64,000 bases of DNA. It comes from Plasmopara viticola. Its lineage: Eukaryota; Oomycota; Peronosporomycetes; Peronosporales; Peronosporaceae. The stretch lies in assembly GCA_001695595.3 (NCBI GenBank), contig MBPM02000011.1, positions 248,001 to 312,000 of the forward strand, written 5' to 3'. The position numbers and the translations under genes were made by a program. The notes under the pieces were generated by a model. That model saw only the letters and a list, made by a program, of their open reading frames with translations, made no database searches and was not told where the DNA came from. Positions within the stretch are counted from its first letter, which is position 1. The number at the start of each line of letters is the position of its first letter. Positions 1-15,000 of this stretch are shown in pieces.

Positions 1-2
1 CT

Positions 3-3000
3 CTGTCGTGTCATTTTTTTTGTGGTGCATCACACACGAACGCTTTAGCTACTTTTGTGAGCTCCAATGTTGTACGTTGTCGCGTTCCTGTTCTCCCACA
101 ACATAGTGCTTGGATCGGTCTTTCAGTATCGCTAAGCAAGATAAGCAATTTGTCAGTCAAATCGTCCAAGCTTCCGTGTTTGCTTCGCTATGCTCCCTTT
201 CCGTCTATCAATTCAGCCCAGCCAAGTACTTTGCTAAGGATTGGGAATTTGCCTCTAACAATTAAAGGCAGCGGAATGATGGATTTTTTCAATCTTCGCT
301 GCACTTTTATCGGCATAGGATCCACTCGATTAGTGTTGAGAACGGCCAATATGGGTGATTGTGCTATTCCATTTGTCTTGGCGATCCACTCGAATTCTCG
401 TCAAGTATTGCAAGTGGAAAGTAGTTCTCCAATCAGGACAGTTTTGGCTGTATATGAATTTTTGGTCATAGACCCTATCGAAGTTTTAAGTGTGACGCCT
501 GCTTTGGGCTTGATGACTGAGGAAACAACGATTACAGTCCTAACTGATAGTACACACTTGCTGGATGTGCTTAAGCACACTGCACTCAATTGCAAAATTG
601 GGGAAACCTATGTACCAGCATTTGCATTGAACAATAGTACTTTGTCATGCCGCACCCCAGTAATCTATCAACCACTGACAACATTTGTGGAGATTTGGAC
701 GGATAAAGCTCGCACGCATTTATCCGACAGCGCGTTTTTTTTTGCTTTTATTCCCTCCGTCAGAATTACAGAAGTGATGCCATCGCGTGTGAGCTCTACA
801 CATGGGGCTTATATGCAAGTGACGATCAATAATTGGGCTATGGAAGGTCTTTACTGTTTGTTTGACTCATTCGTCGTTTCAGCTGAGGTGGTGTCTGACC
901 AAACAATCGCTTGTTTATTTCCACCGCACGCAGTAGCTACCATTTCGCTTCGTATAGCCAACGACGGCGGCATGGTCATGTCTGAGAATGCTTTACTTAT
1001 CGAAGTGTATGTAAAATTGGATTCGGTGTTTATCTTACCTTCGAATGGATTAGTGTTTCCTAACACAACAATTGGAATCGAGACAGAATTTTTGTCATTT
1101 GCTAGCGATGTGAAGTGTTCATTTCGTACGGGTAACGAATCCTTTTTAGCCATTACTACAGCCGTAATTGCGTCTCTAACTTCAGCGATGTGTAGCATAC
1201 CATTTAACATGAATTTTCCACCAGCCAAGTTTGTTCTCTCAGTCGCGATCGACAATTTCATTTTGGTTGACCAAATGGACCTTTATTTTGCTTCGAAGTT
1301 AGTGGTGAGATCAATTTACCCCACCATAGGGATCATCGGCGCAAACAACCTGGTACGAGTGAAGCTGGAGTCACTCGACGCCCTTATATCACAATATTGG
1401 TGTGCTTTTGGCGAAATTTTGGTTTTGGGCCGAGTTAACGAAATAAATAATGAGTCGGTTATTGAATGTCTATCACCACTTTTAGATTACGCAACTGAAG
1501 TCTTGGTGGCGATCACAACAAACAAAGTTGATTTTTCTACCTCAGCACTAAGGAATGAGCAAGTGTATCGGTATGTTACAAAACCCTCGGTGTACTCGTT
1601 TTGGCCACAGATGGGATATACTAGTGGAGGCACTAAGCTTGTACTAAAGGGTGATTACTTTGATGAGCAAATGGTGTTAACGTGCATCTTTAACGGTGAT
1701 GCGGCAGTACAAGCAGAGTGGCACAACTCTAGCCACGTGTCGTGTATCACACCTATAGCCGCGAACGAACAAGAATTTGCAAGCCTGAGTGTTTCCGATG
1801 CTGACGAAAATTTTCACGTGGAAATGCAGCGAAAGTTTCGTTACGCGCAGAGTGTCAACGTTATGGCTTTATCGCCGTCGACAATTCCAACAAATTTTGA
1901 AGGAGTGCTTTGTATTTTTGTAGAATACCTACCACTATCTTCGTCTTGGCAGTGCCAAATAAATAATGCTTCAGTAGAGGGTATCTGGTTCACATTTACT
2001 GAGCTATTATGTCCTATTTCACCTCATCTACTTCGCGATATCGAAAACACGACGATTTCAATTAGTCCTAACGGACAAGACTGGAGTGCGGTACTCTTCG
2101 TCGACATTGTTTCGACTTTTAGGGTGCAATCTATCGCACCAAAACTTTTTTCGTGCGGAAGAATGGAGATATTGCGTTTGTATGGTTCTGGGTTCTCGAA
2201 TGACTCGCGCATGGCATGCTTTTTCGATCAGATGCCAGTGCCCGCTTTGTACATTAGCAATTTCGAGATATCGTGTTATCCACCTTATGCCGTGAATGCT
2301 ACAACGTTTAATGTGACTGTGTCTGGATACGACGGATTCGTTGCGGAGAATGCTCTTTCTGTCGAATGCCGAAACCCTCCTGTAATTGAGCATGTAATTC
2401 CTGACTTTGCCAGCTCATCCGGTGGAACGGTCGTGACGATTATGATGCGTGAACCCATGGATATAGACAAGGTAGAAGAATATCAATGCTGCTATGGAAC
2501 ACAATTCTGTACATTTGGAGTGGCTATAAATACATCAGCATTAAGATGTGCTACTCCTTCCATGAATCCTGGGCCAACCTCGCTAAAAATTATATTGGGA
2601 ACGACTAGTCACGGTCTACTTAACTCCACACATGTATCTTTCCGATTTCTCCAGAATCCCAATATTTTCAATGTCCTCCCGCAGCGCGTGCTCCTGTTAC
2701 TAAATTATACTATTTCGGTGTATGGCGACTTCTTGGTGAGTACCGATGAGCTGGGATGCGTATTGCGCACTGACCACGGTGACGTACAACTATTTGCTCA
2801 CTGGTTGTCCAAAGACCTGATAACTTGCGCACAGTCTGTTGTGAAAACGATAAAATTTACAGCTAGTTCGACAAATGCTCGCGTGCTACTTACGGTCGAT
2901 GGGCATGACCTTATCGACACTGGATTTAACGTCACATTACTTCGTCCACCGCAAGTGCGGTCAGTACTTTGCATAGAATCTGGGCTGCGGCAATCACTGA

Positions 3001-6000
3001 AATTGATTGGAGAAAATTTTGACACTGGCTTAAATCTTCTGTGCAAGTTCGAGTCTTTTGACAAGTCCACGGCAACGCCTACTCAAGTTGTGAACGCAAC
3101 GTTAGTAACCTGTGCAGCTCCGCCATGGAACATGGATAAAGAGCTTACTAAAATTTGTTTGTGGTCACCGAACAGTGGGACGGTCAGTGAAAGCAAGGAT
3201 GTTTCCGTTATCGGTAACACTACTGGTGGGGCCTCTTGGTGGGGATTGCTCCCAAACACTGGCTTTACGTATGGTGGTGACATCGTGCAGCTTGTATCAA
3301 GCGCACTCAATGAAAGCCCATTGAGCTGGAACTGCTGTTTCAATGGGCTGAGGTGTTCACGGGTTTATCAAGCACAACAAGGTGCGCTTTGGATGGTGGC
3401 TCTTCCAATCATGAATATGACAGGATTTGTCTCCGTCTCTTTAACGTCGAGAGACGGGTCCGTGGTTGTTGAGCAAAAAACATGGTTTTTATTTGTTGAT
3501 TCTCCTAAGGTTTGGACAATATTTCCCACAACCGGGAATCTTCATGAAGGTGGCATTGTCTCAGTTCAGGGCGAAAACTTTTTACCAGCGACAAATTTGC
3601 GATGTAAATTTGGAAATCTTTTTTCCAAGCCACTCTTTGTGTCCAGTAATCGTTTGTTGTGCAGCACACCACCTTCTCAAGTTAATCAGCGCGTAAGCTT
3701 CGATCTTGTATACACGGAGAAAAAAGGTTCTGACCGGGTAGCAGAGAAGAGTATAGATAACCAATTTGAGTACATTGCTATACCCAGCATTGACAGTGTA
3801 TCTGCAAATTACGTTGGTAAAGATAGCTCAAGTTTGCGCTTAGTCATAACAGGATCTTACTTTATCGATGATGCTACTTTGGTGTGCAAAGTTGGACTTG
3901 AAGTGGTGGCTGCTCGCTTTGTGGAGCACAATACAGTCGTTTGCTCTTCGTATCGAGCGCATACTCAAGAACAACACTTAGTTGTATCGGTATCGAATGA
4001 CGGTGTGCTGTTTTCACGTGACTTTCTCATTGAATCAAAAGCTTCAAAGTCACTAATCATTGCACGAATATCACCAACTTGTGGATCAGTCCAAAAAGAG
4101 ACTATTATTGTACTTTTTGGGAACGAATTCATGAGCGAGCCTTACGATTGCATTTTTGGATGGAACGATTGGCAGCATCGTGTCGAAGGCAAAGCGATTA
4201 ATCAATCTTGCGTAAGTTGTAAAGTACCGCAGTGGATACAACATAAGTCACTGGAACTTCCTGTATCGCTGCAGTCAAAGGCTGGTATGACACGGAGTAA
4301 CGTTGTTCTTTTTCGATACGTTCCGGACATTGTAATTTCTTCCATAAAACCAAACCGTGCAATTACGGGTTCAGCTACAAGCATTACTATTACAGGAGGG
4401 CCATTTGTAGAGCGACTCAAAGCTGATTGCATTGTGCTTCCCAGCTACCAAAATGGGTCTGGAATTACTATTCGCGCAACATGGAAATCCTCTTTTCAGA
4501 GCATATGTACCATCCCTAATTTCATGTTACCAGGAAATTATAAACTGGGATATGCTATAAATGGAGTATCTAGTGTCTACGCTGACGAATTAATTCATTT
4601 AGTCAATCCCCCCAAGGTCAATGGTGCTACTCCTACCAGAGGACTATCATCCGGAAAAACGGACATAACGTTTAAGGGCCACTACTTTTCCTCAAATAAG
4701 TCCTGCTGTTTTGACATTGAGTGTGTTCCGCTTAAAGTTGTCAACGAGTCGTATGCGATATGCCGAACTCCTCCTCATTCGTCCGGGTTCGTTCCGGTCG
4801 TGCTTATTTACGAATTAGTGGGGCGTATTTTGACCCAAGTGGTTTTTCAATTTCTCGAAGCTGCACGCATTGAGGCACTCATTCCTCCGATCATTGCGAT
4901 CGGAATCACTCAGCCAGCATCCATAGTTGTGGTAGGAGCCAATTTTTATTCCGACTTAAACTTTGGTTGTACTTTTGGAGATCTTACGAGTACTCCTTTA
5001 CCTGTAGTTGCCCAAAATAGCTCAAGTGTCACGTGTCCTCTACCCATTATTTTAAAAAGATTGTATTCGATTGTTGAGTTGGAAATTGTTGCGCTGTCTC
5101 AAACCTCAGCGACACCCGTGGCGAGCACTTATGTCGAGCTGGTAGAGTTATCTGTGATCACTAATGTTTTACCACGAATCTCCGTTTCCAAGAAAAACAT
5201 GATTTTCGAAATTTATGGTACATTGAAGTACATGTCAGAGGACATGAAGTGCACATTTAATTGCAAAACATCAAGCGGTAATGAAACAATCCAAACAATT
5301 GCAACGGCGTTATTGACAAGTACTATCGCGCAGTGCAATTTGCTGGAATCTGTGCTTCCCCTCGGTTCCTGTCAAATAACTCTATCACGAAAGGGTGTTC
5401 AAGTCTCGAGCAACAGTGGCAAGATACTGGTACGTAGTCCAATTCTTGTGAGCCGTGTTACACCTTCGTCAAGCTCCACAGTCGGAGGCACTTTCCTGAC
5501 CATTGACGGATCAGGTTTTCCAGACAGCATCCAGCCATTCTGTTGTTTTGGCGAGTCAAAGTTTCGAAAAGCTGTGGTGGTATCAACTAGTCGTTTATAT
5601 TGCTCCACTCCATTTATGAGATTACATGATAGTACTGAAATACTCGACTTGTGGGTCGTATTTGGTGAATTGAAGTCTTCAGTAGTGCCGTTCCAGTTTT
5701 TTGCTCCAGCTTTTATAACGAAAGTCGATCCACAGTTCGGCCCTGCAGATGGAGGAACGCGAATTAAAGTCAACGGAACCAATATATCACCAAGGCTTGG
5801 CATTAAATGTTTGTTCGGTGGTAAAACTACTGTAGACTCCAACGCGGTTCAGCAAGGAGCAGTGTGGTGTACTTCACCTTCGATGTTGAATGGATTGCAC
5901 ACATTAGAGTTAGTTACAGAGAGTGGTACCCGAATCTCTAGCAACTTCATGCAGTTTCAAGCTATTCCACGTGAGCAAGTGTTTTCGATTTATCCATCAC

Positions 6001-9000
6001 GAGGCATTCAAACCGAATTGACCGAAAGAAAAATTCGGGTTACTGGTAACAATTTTGTGGATTCGACGTCCCTAGCATGCGTTTTCGGCGATGTAGAAGC
6101 ACCTGCAATAGATTTCATATCATCATCGATAATCGAGTGTGTTGTTCCATTTACCGAGCTAGGAAACAAATCGGTACGGGTTTCAAATAATGGCGTCGAC
6201 TTGTCTACATCATCACAAGTGTACGAAGTTTTGCCGCGAATGGCAATCGCTGGTGTTTCACCCAGTCACGGGTCTTTTTTGGGTGGTACAGTCGTAACTT
6301 TAATTGGTGTGTTTGGAATAAATTACGATGGAATAAAATGCGTTTTTGGACAAAAAAGCGTGGCTGCCCGCTTTATAAACGCATCGGCTTTACAGTGCAT
6401 CGCACCTTTTGCTGGAGTGAGTGGTATCGTCGCGATAAACGCTCGCGTCTACAACACTTTTGCCTACGTCGGAGATGGTGTTGTCAATGACTTCAATTAT
6501 ACATCGGGACCCATTGTGACCGATATCACGCCTTCGGTTGTATCTCAGACGACGGCTCTAGTTAATGTGACAGTTATCGGATTAGGATTAAGCCATTCAA
6601 TTTGGAAAGGCTGCCAATTTTCAACCCAGCCGTTGTCGCAATTTCATTATGACCGGCATATTGGCTGGTGCAGCCTCAACGCAACATTTGCTGGGATTTT
6701 TGAGCTAGTGTTGACACTACCTGGAAGTGCTTTCGAACGAATTGAAACTCACCGAAGTGTCCGCGTCATTCCTGCAATTCGGCCAATCAGCATATCACCA
6801 CTTCAGTTTGATGAACGGGGTGGAATAGAAGCTATCATTTCAGCTCTTAATGTCGTCCTAGAAGGCAAGTCGCTTCGGTGTCTATTTGGGCAGGTAATAG
6901 TAGAGGGATTGGCTCTTCCGAACTCTCAAGTACGATGCACGACGCCGTCAATGCGACCCGGCCGCATGTCATTCAAACTGAGTCAAGATGGATTTTCTTG
7001 GTCTGAGGAGGGGCTAGAGATCGAAGCGTTTGCTACTCCAATGCTGTTTGCTGTATCACCGAATCGCATTGCGGCCGTTGGAGGATCTGTAATTACTGTA
7101 TATGGAACCAATTTACGCCCACTTTCGAGTTTAGAATGCATTATTGGTGATGTCAAAACTCCAGCGATCAGTATAAACGACTCGACCGTGAAGTGCATCA
7201 CTCCAACACTACTTGCTGCCGGCACTTTTGCGCTTGGGGTCAGCCTAAACGGAATCGAAGTCAGTGGCAATACTGTAGACGTGGATGTTTACGATTTGCC
7301 AAGCGAATTAAATATTCAGTCGTTCAAGAAACTACTCGACGGTCGATGGAGTGCTGCGATACAAGGTGTAAATATCTCGTTGCTTGACGATTACAAGTGT
7401 CAATTCGACAAAAGACAATTGTCAGGAATTGTGCGAATTGTGACTTCGAGTGGAATAGAGTGTGTATCAGACCCACTTGTGCAGCGATGGTGGCCAAACA
7501 CGCTGACATTGACACTTTCTAACGACACATTATTGCAACAAGACGTCACCAGAGATGCAGTTTGCCCAACCTCAGTGTATGGGTTGTCCACGACTGTGAT
7601 GCGAACAGGACAAAGCCGTGTGATCTCAATATCTGGCTTCCGCTTCAAGTCTTCGATGGACCTAGCCTGCCATATTGGCCACGATACTTTTCTCGGTGTC
7701 GTCAAGTCGCAAAACACAATGCACTGTGCTCTACCAAATAAGTTGCCTGGAAAGTATAACCTTAACATTACATGTGCTGCTGGTTCTGAATTGTTAGGAG
7801 TATATCAAATCGAGTACACTCCTCCGCCTCGTATTAGGAGCATTTTACCTTCTATTGTACCAACCGGGGGAACATTTGGCGTCGACTTGTTTGGAGTTAA
7901 CTTTGGTCCAACTGACCTCATTTTTTGCGATTTTGGCTCTACGACAATGCGCGTTCAAGCAGCTATCATTTCACCGTCCCGATTAAGATGCAAGACCAGT
8001 CGAGGCTGGACGGCTGGTCAAGTTCTGCTGACTGTGGTGCTTTACAATTACGAAGACTATACTGAATTGCTATACCAATCACCATTTATATTTGCCGAAA
8101 AGATTCCTGAAACGACCTCACTAAATCCTGATTTTGGTTCGACAATTGGCAATTATTCGATCCAAGTTGAGCTGAATGTGTCTTGGAATAGTCATGATAA
8201 TCGAAGTTGTAAATTTGTGGGATTGAACGTGAACGATGAGTATTTCAGCACCCTTGATACTTCAAATGCAGTAGGAGCACTAGGCTGTCACGTCCCACGA
8301 TTAGAACCTGGATCCTACTCAGTGTTGGTCTCACCAAATGGGCACGATTTTTTGTCATATCGTGAGATGTTCATTGCTCATTTACCTATTCATGTGGAGA
8401 GAGTAGACCCACCCTATGCCATTTCAGCCCGCAAATTGGACCTTAGCATTTTCGGTAAAGGTTATCAGCCCTGGATGCGCCTTGGATGTGGTTTTCGTGG
8501 TGTCAAAGAAACTCAATGGGTTATATCAAACGCAGAATACGTGTCGGACACAGTGGTGAAATGTGAAGCACCCAACCACGTGCCAGCAATTGGCATTTTT
8601 CAATTGTTTCCAAAGACGTCACTTATATTTCCCGATATGACGATACCATTTGAGTACAAGCCTGAACTCATACTTCATTCGATTTACCCGGATAATGGCA
8701 CCATTAGCGGTGGCACTACTGTGAATGTAATTGGTCAAGGATTTACAAATGACCTGGACATGAAATGCCACGTCCAAAATGAAATCTTAATTGTAAGTTT
8801 TGTAAACGCTACCTTACTTCGGTACCAGACCCCACCTTCTCGCGCCATGACAGTACCTGTACACTTTTCGTTTGGAAATTCAAATCTTCTTGAAGAGTAC
8901 TTTATGTTCACATACGTTTTACTGCCTGACGTAAAAGGTGTCCAGGAATCACCTGGCAATCTCGATAGCAACAATGTTTCCACTAGTGATAATCGACTAC

Positions 9001-12000
9001 CACTTCAGTCCAAACTACTGCCTACTTACGAATCTTCGCCATTAATACATCGTATTGAGCCCGCGTTCGGTTGGACTCGAGGGGGCACTACAGTTGTGGT
9101 GCATGGATTTAAAATGGCATTTTCACACATGATCGAATGCTTTTTTGGGAACATTTCAGTATCCGCTGTATTTGTATCAGCTCGAGAGCTCACGTGTATC
9201 TCTCCTCAATTTACCAAGCCTGGCCGTCACAATTTTATGGTGAGATGTGATGCTGGAGCGTGGAAAGGAATTACTCCTCTCTGGTTTAATGCAATTGCTC
9301 CTCCTACTATTCGTACAATGGAGCCGACGTATGGATTTGTAACAGGCGGCACAAATGTTGTATTTAAGGGAAACTTTAGCTCTCTAATGCAAGCGCGTAC
9401 TGATGCATTTTGCCGGTTTGGCGAGACCTTGTTTTTCCTCGCGCGAATCATTAGCCATATTGAAATGGAGTGTACGTCACCATCTGCAGAGGATACGTCG
9501 GTTGTCGGCATTGCCTTTTTTTTCAGTGCGAACGATGCCTTACTGTTGCCGTTTACATTTCATTACACACAAGAGCCAATTTTTCATTCTCTAAAGCCAG
9601 CAATTGTAAGTGAAAAGGCCGATGGATTTGTGACAATATTCGGCGAAGGATTTGTTGATGTAGATGCTTCTGCGTTCTGCAGCTACTCGTCGGATCTAGA
9701 AAATGATTATGCACTGGTCTTCGTGAGCATAGATAAGATTCTCTGCTCATTGCCACCGTTTAAGTCCGCAAAACTAGTATCCATCAGCGTCAGTCTCAAT
9801 GGAGACGATGCTTTACCTACTGGCCTCGAACTTACTGTAAAAACTCAACCCACTCTGCTTAGCATGACCCCGCAAATTGATAGTGTCTATGGTGGTGCTG
9901 TGATAGAATTTACGGGTTTAAATCTTTTTCCTACCGATCTTCTTCGTTGCTTGTTCGGGTCAACATGGTCGAATGCTACATTAAGGTACAACAAGATTGC
10001 GTGTACAGTCCCGCCATCGGTAACGCTTTCTAGCGCTTCTCGGGTTAATGTTTCGCTAATCAGTGGTACTGGGCAATATGCTGTGGAGACATTTGAACTG
10101 AGTTATACTCTAGTCCCACAAATTACATCGGTTCTGGTTGTTTCGAATTCAAGTAATGGTTTTCAGCGTGTTCAGGTGTGTGGCAATTTCTTAAGTAACT
10201 TGTTGTCTTATTACTTTCGACTTGACAAAATTAACAATGAGACGGGGAATATACTTACCATTAGTGGCAGTCTTGGACGATTTACGAATAGCACATGCCA
10301 AGTGTTTGATGCAGGGGCGACTGCAAATCATTGCTTCACCGGGTGTGATCTCTTAGTGTCTGTTAATAATCAGACTTTTACGCACACAGAAAGGCAGATT
10401 ATATTGTCGCCACCGACGTATATATTGAAGGTGATTCCTACGTATGGCTCATTCCGCGGCAGTGAAGCTATTCAGATTAAAGGTGGAAACTGGAATTCAT
10501 TGAGTCGAATGTATTGTATCTTTGGCGAAAGTATGCGCACGATTGTCACGGTATTGAGTACTCAATATGCTGAGTGCACAACGATGCCGCACTCAGCTGG
10601 ATTCGTCGAATTAGCAATTGTAATGGTTGATGAATTTGAAGTTGCACATACTATCAACAAGTTTGATTTTACCTTTTACGGTCCGATAATTATCGCGCAT
10701 GCTGCTCCATTGATAGGTCTGGCTCGTGGTGGAACTCAAGTTTACATTTTCGGCACGGGCTTCGTTAATCACAATGATCTTCGATGTCACTTTGGGGAGC
10801 TATCCGTGCCTACCCACTACATCAATAATTCCTACGTTGTGTGTTCTAGTCCTCCCATGTTTAAGTCCGTGAGTGAGGTTTTGTTATCTGTATCGCTAGG
10901 AAAAACTTCTTCATTTGAAACAGACGACACAAATGTAACATTCTCGTACATTAACACACCGTTAATCACGAAGATTGAGCCATCGAGCGGAACGTACGAT
11001 AAAAATCATTCTGTTGAAATATTCGGCTTTGGGTACGTCTCAACGATGGTCGCAACATGTCGATTTGGTGCAATGATTGAACGTATTCCAGCGATAGTTG
11101 TTTCAAGTGAGCGTCTTTTGTGCTTGGTTAAAATCAATGCACTCGAAAATCAAGACAATTTGAAAAAGCTGCCAGTTGGCTTAAGCATAAGTGGAGGAAC
11201 TTACTTTGAGACTGGTTTCAATTTCAATGTGTTCAAGCCCGTGATGCTTACAAGAGTTGTCCCGGATATAATTATTTCGCATCGAACTTCCCAAATAAAG
11301 CTTGAGTGTCTTGATGTATTCTCTTCAAGTAATTGGCGGTGCAAATTTGACGAATTAAATGTGACCTCGATAGGAAAGTTTGTGTCTCGCAGAGTCATTT
11401 TATGTTCATTGCCTCAAGAAAGACTACTAAAATCAAGAACGATCAATGTGAGGCTTTTTAATGCAAACATCGAATATTCCGCTAACGCTATTGAGATCCA
11501 TGTGCTTAAATTGCCCGAAATATTCGATTTTAGCCCAAAATTGCGAGGTGTATACGTGTCGGCTGCTAGTGAAGAACCTATCGATCACGTTTTCATTACC
11601 GGGAAAAACTTTGCACCATTTAGACGCGTCGATTGTCGATTCGGCTCTCTGCGTTCTCCTGGGAATTTTATCAGTTCGACACAGGTCCGGTGTCGAATCC
11701 CAATAGTGCGTACTCCACGGCGTGTACCACTTTCCATCTCCTTCAATGAAGTCGACTTTTTGTCAGCATCACAATTATTCGAATTCATCACAAATTTCGT
11801 GCTCGTTGATATATCTCCCAATAATGGCGCAATATCAGGAGGCACTATTGTGCACATTCACGGTGGCGAGTTTGTGATGAATGAATCAATCGTGTGCAAA
11901 TTTGGAGATTTAAGCGGTTATCGGAATGCAGAAGTCATTTCGCCACGAGAAATTATGTGTACGACTCCCGATGTCTATAAAACTGGAAAAGTTGACATCA

Positions 12001-15000
12001 GTGTATCGTCGTTAACGCGCAAATTATCTGGAAGTCTATCGAATGCTTTCACGTACACGAACGAACCGGTGGTGCTGAAAGTGGCACCTACGGAAGCACT
12101 AGAAATGATGGAAACATTGTTTGATATATACGGTCGAGACTTTGTGCACTCACCGCTGCTTGGGTGTAGCTTTAGTGGTAATATTTCAGCAGATAAGCAT
12201 ACCGTTCATGCTATCTGGATCTCGTCTACGCATATTAAATGTTACTCTTCTCAGCTTAACTTATCGGTCGGAAATGTTCTCGTTGGGGTGACTAACAATG
12301 GCGCTGAGTTTGTATATGCTCGACGTGAGTCGATTATTCACTTTCGAACTCAATTTGACGTGGCAAAAATTATTCCCTCGATGGGGAGTGTTGAAGGTGG
12401 GACCGCTGTCTCTATCAGAGGCAAACATTTTGACAATGCGTGTAGGTATTGGTGTCAATTTGGTGGTAACGTGGAGCCAGTCGATGCGACAATCGTAGGT
12501 AATAATGAACTTCGATGTATCAGCCCACCTTCGTCGCTTAATACCAGTGGAGTTTTCATTTATCTCTCCGTCAATGGCCGCGATTTTGTTTCCACGAATC
12601 AAACTTTTACCTATCGGAATCAACCAGTAATTTATCAGGTATCTCCTTCAAGAGGCTCGATGGGCGCTTTAACTTTAGTTACAGTTATCGGAGCGGGCTA
12701 TTTCCCAGGTGCATCTTTGTGTCGATTTGGAGAAACTATCGTTCAAGCGTATGTACAATCTGACACTGAACTTATGTGCACTGCTCCTGTCAGTCAGTTT
12801 GCTGGAGCTACTTCTGTGGGGATATCTATGAATGATGGCGTAGACTTCACCCACAGTAGCGTCATGTATACTTACTTGGTAGCCCCACGTATATATCAGA
12901 TTGTTCCTGTCTCTGGTCCTGCAGCTGGTGGCACGTTGATACATATAGTAGGTCTCAATTTGTACTCATCAAGGCATACGAAGTGCTGCTTCGGAGATCG
13001 GTATCACTGCACGTCTGGGTGGTTGTTAAATACCACTGTAATTCAATGCATGACTCCTCCTACCCCCGCTATAATCTCTGGAGCCACAGCTGGTTCTAAG
13101 CGCGTTCCAATACAATTAGCCTTAAACGGTCAGGATTTCGTCACTCTGAAGATGTCATTTGAATACCTTCTTGACGTTATAATTGATGTGATATCACCAA
13201 CCTTCGGTGATGTCAATGGTGGCACCATAGTATACTTATATGGTCGTCACTTGCGCAACTTTACCAGATTAGAATGTCGCTTTGGTAATGTTCGGACTCC
13301 AGCAGTATATTGGAATGAATCTGCGATATCATGCGAGGCTCCTCCATATCAATTAGGCCTTACTAACGTCTCGATTACGCTAAACGGCCAGGATTTTACG
13401 TTGGCAGCGTCAGCTTTTTCGTATATCCAGCTTCCATCGGTGTATTCATTAACGCCCAGTGCTGGACCCTTGCGAGGAGGCTATTTAGTTCGAATCAATG
13501 GAGATTTTTTCATGAACGTCACAACAATGTGTCGATTTTCGCAAAATAATGAGCTTGTCAAAGAAACAGTGGCCGTATACACCTCATCCTCACATATCAG
13601 CTGCTTAGCCCCTTCTGCCAAACATGTCGGAAAAGGATTGCTTTCACTCTTTGTTAATGGAATTACGGCTCCTAAATTACAAAATGTAGAATTTTTGTTT
13701 CATGAAGATGTTATCCTGAGTGCATTGGAGCCGTCATTCTGTAGTAATGGTGGTGGCTGTAATCTAGTCATTTCTGGAGCCAATTTCAAAAGAGGGGCAG
13801 ATCTCCAGTGTTGCATCAGCGCGTCTGGATTGAAATCGAATTGCGTGGTGGCAAAATTTGTTAGCAATACCAAGCTAGTATGTGTATCGCCACCTGTAAA
13901 TCACGAGGGTTCTGTCAAAGTAAATATGTTATCATCCGGTGTGGAAGTGTCAAAGCATTATCTGTTGATAAAATTACACGATCCTATTTCTTTACATAGT
14001 GTATCTCCCTCGACGGGAACGTATCGTGGTGGCACAAAGATTACGGTCACGGGCTGGAAATTCATATTTACGCCACAACTTTCTTGTTGCTTCGATGACA
14101 CTCAAGTCCCAGCCACGTTTATCAATGCCTCATTGCTGGAGTGTTATGCACCTTATCATGAAGCAAAATCTGCCATTTTCAGCGTAAGTTTGAACGGCCA
14201 AGATTGCTTTAATGGCAAAGCCAATCTTACATTTAATTTTCAGCTTCCTCCTGTTATTTCTCAAATATCTCCTAATGTTGGCACACGGTTGGGTGGCACT
14301 ACGATAATACTGCAAGGAGAACATTTTAAAGTGAACGAATCAGCTTGTTATTTCGGCTCAACATACGCAACTCACTCAGATGTGTTGTCAGACACCCGAA
14401 TGAAGTGCACAAGTCCAGCAACGAGCAGTCCGCAGCGAGTTCAAGTCGTTGTGGCCGACAACAACATGGATTATTCAACGAGCCCTGTATTTTTTACGTA
14501 CGTTGCAGCAGAAGAGGTGAAATCTGTAACACCACGACGTTTATCTGCTATCGGAGGTGGTAAAATCACAATCTTTGTCGAAAACGTCCGCAATGGCGCC
14601 AATCTCAGCTGTTTTTTTAACCACGTAGCCATTCTTGCGAATTACGAATCGGCGTCAAAAGTTCACTGTTCAATGCCGACATTGACGCCGGGCTTCTTTA
14701 ATGTGTACATTTCAAATGATGGGAAGCTCAAATCTCAAAGTTTTAGTACTATTGAGCTTGTAAAGCCACCACTCATTGCTACAGTAGAACCGCTTATTGG
14801 TGATATGGAAGGTGGAACACTGGTGTTTTTTAGGGGTTCTCGACTTAGCACCGTATCGCACTGTCGCTTTGGTGCAGAATTTGCACTCGCTCATGCGATC
14901 AGCCCCAACCTGCTGCAATGTAAATCACCGGGCCAGAAAAATTTTGGGGATGTGATTGTCAAATTATGGGATCACGGAGCCGAAATTCCATCTCAAGACA

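Noticed and set aside
57..59. GTG as start codon of the giant gene
   Set aside because: It is not ATG, the frame is open upstream to the window edge, and the codons before it continue an IPT repeat.
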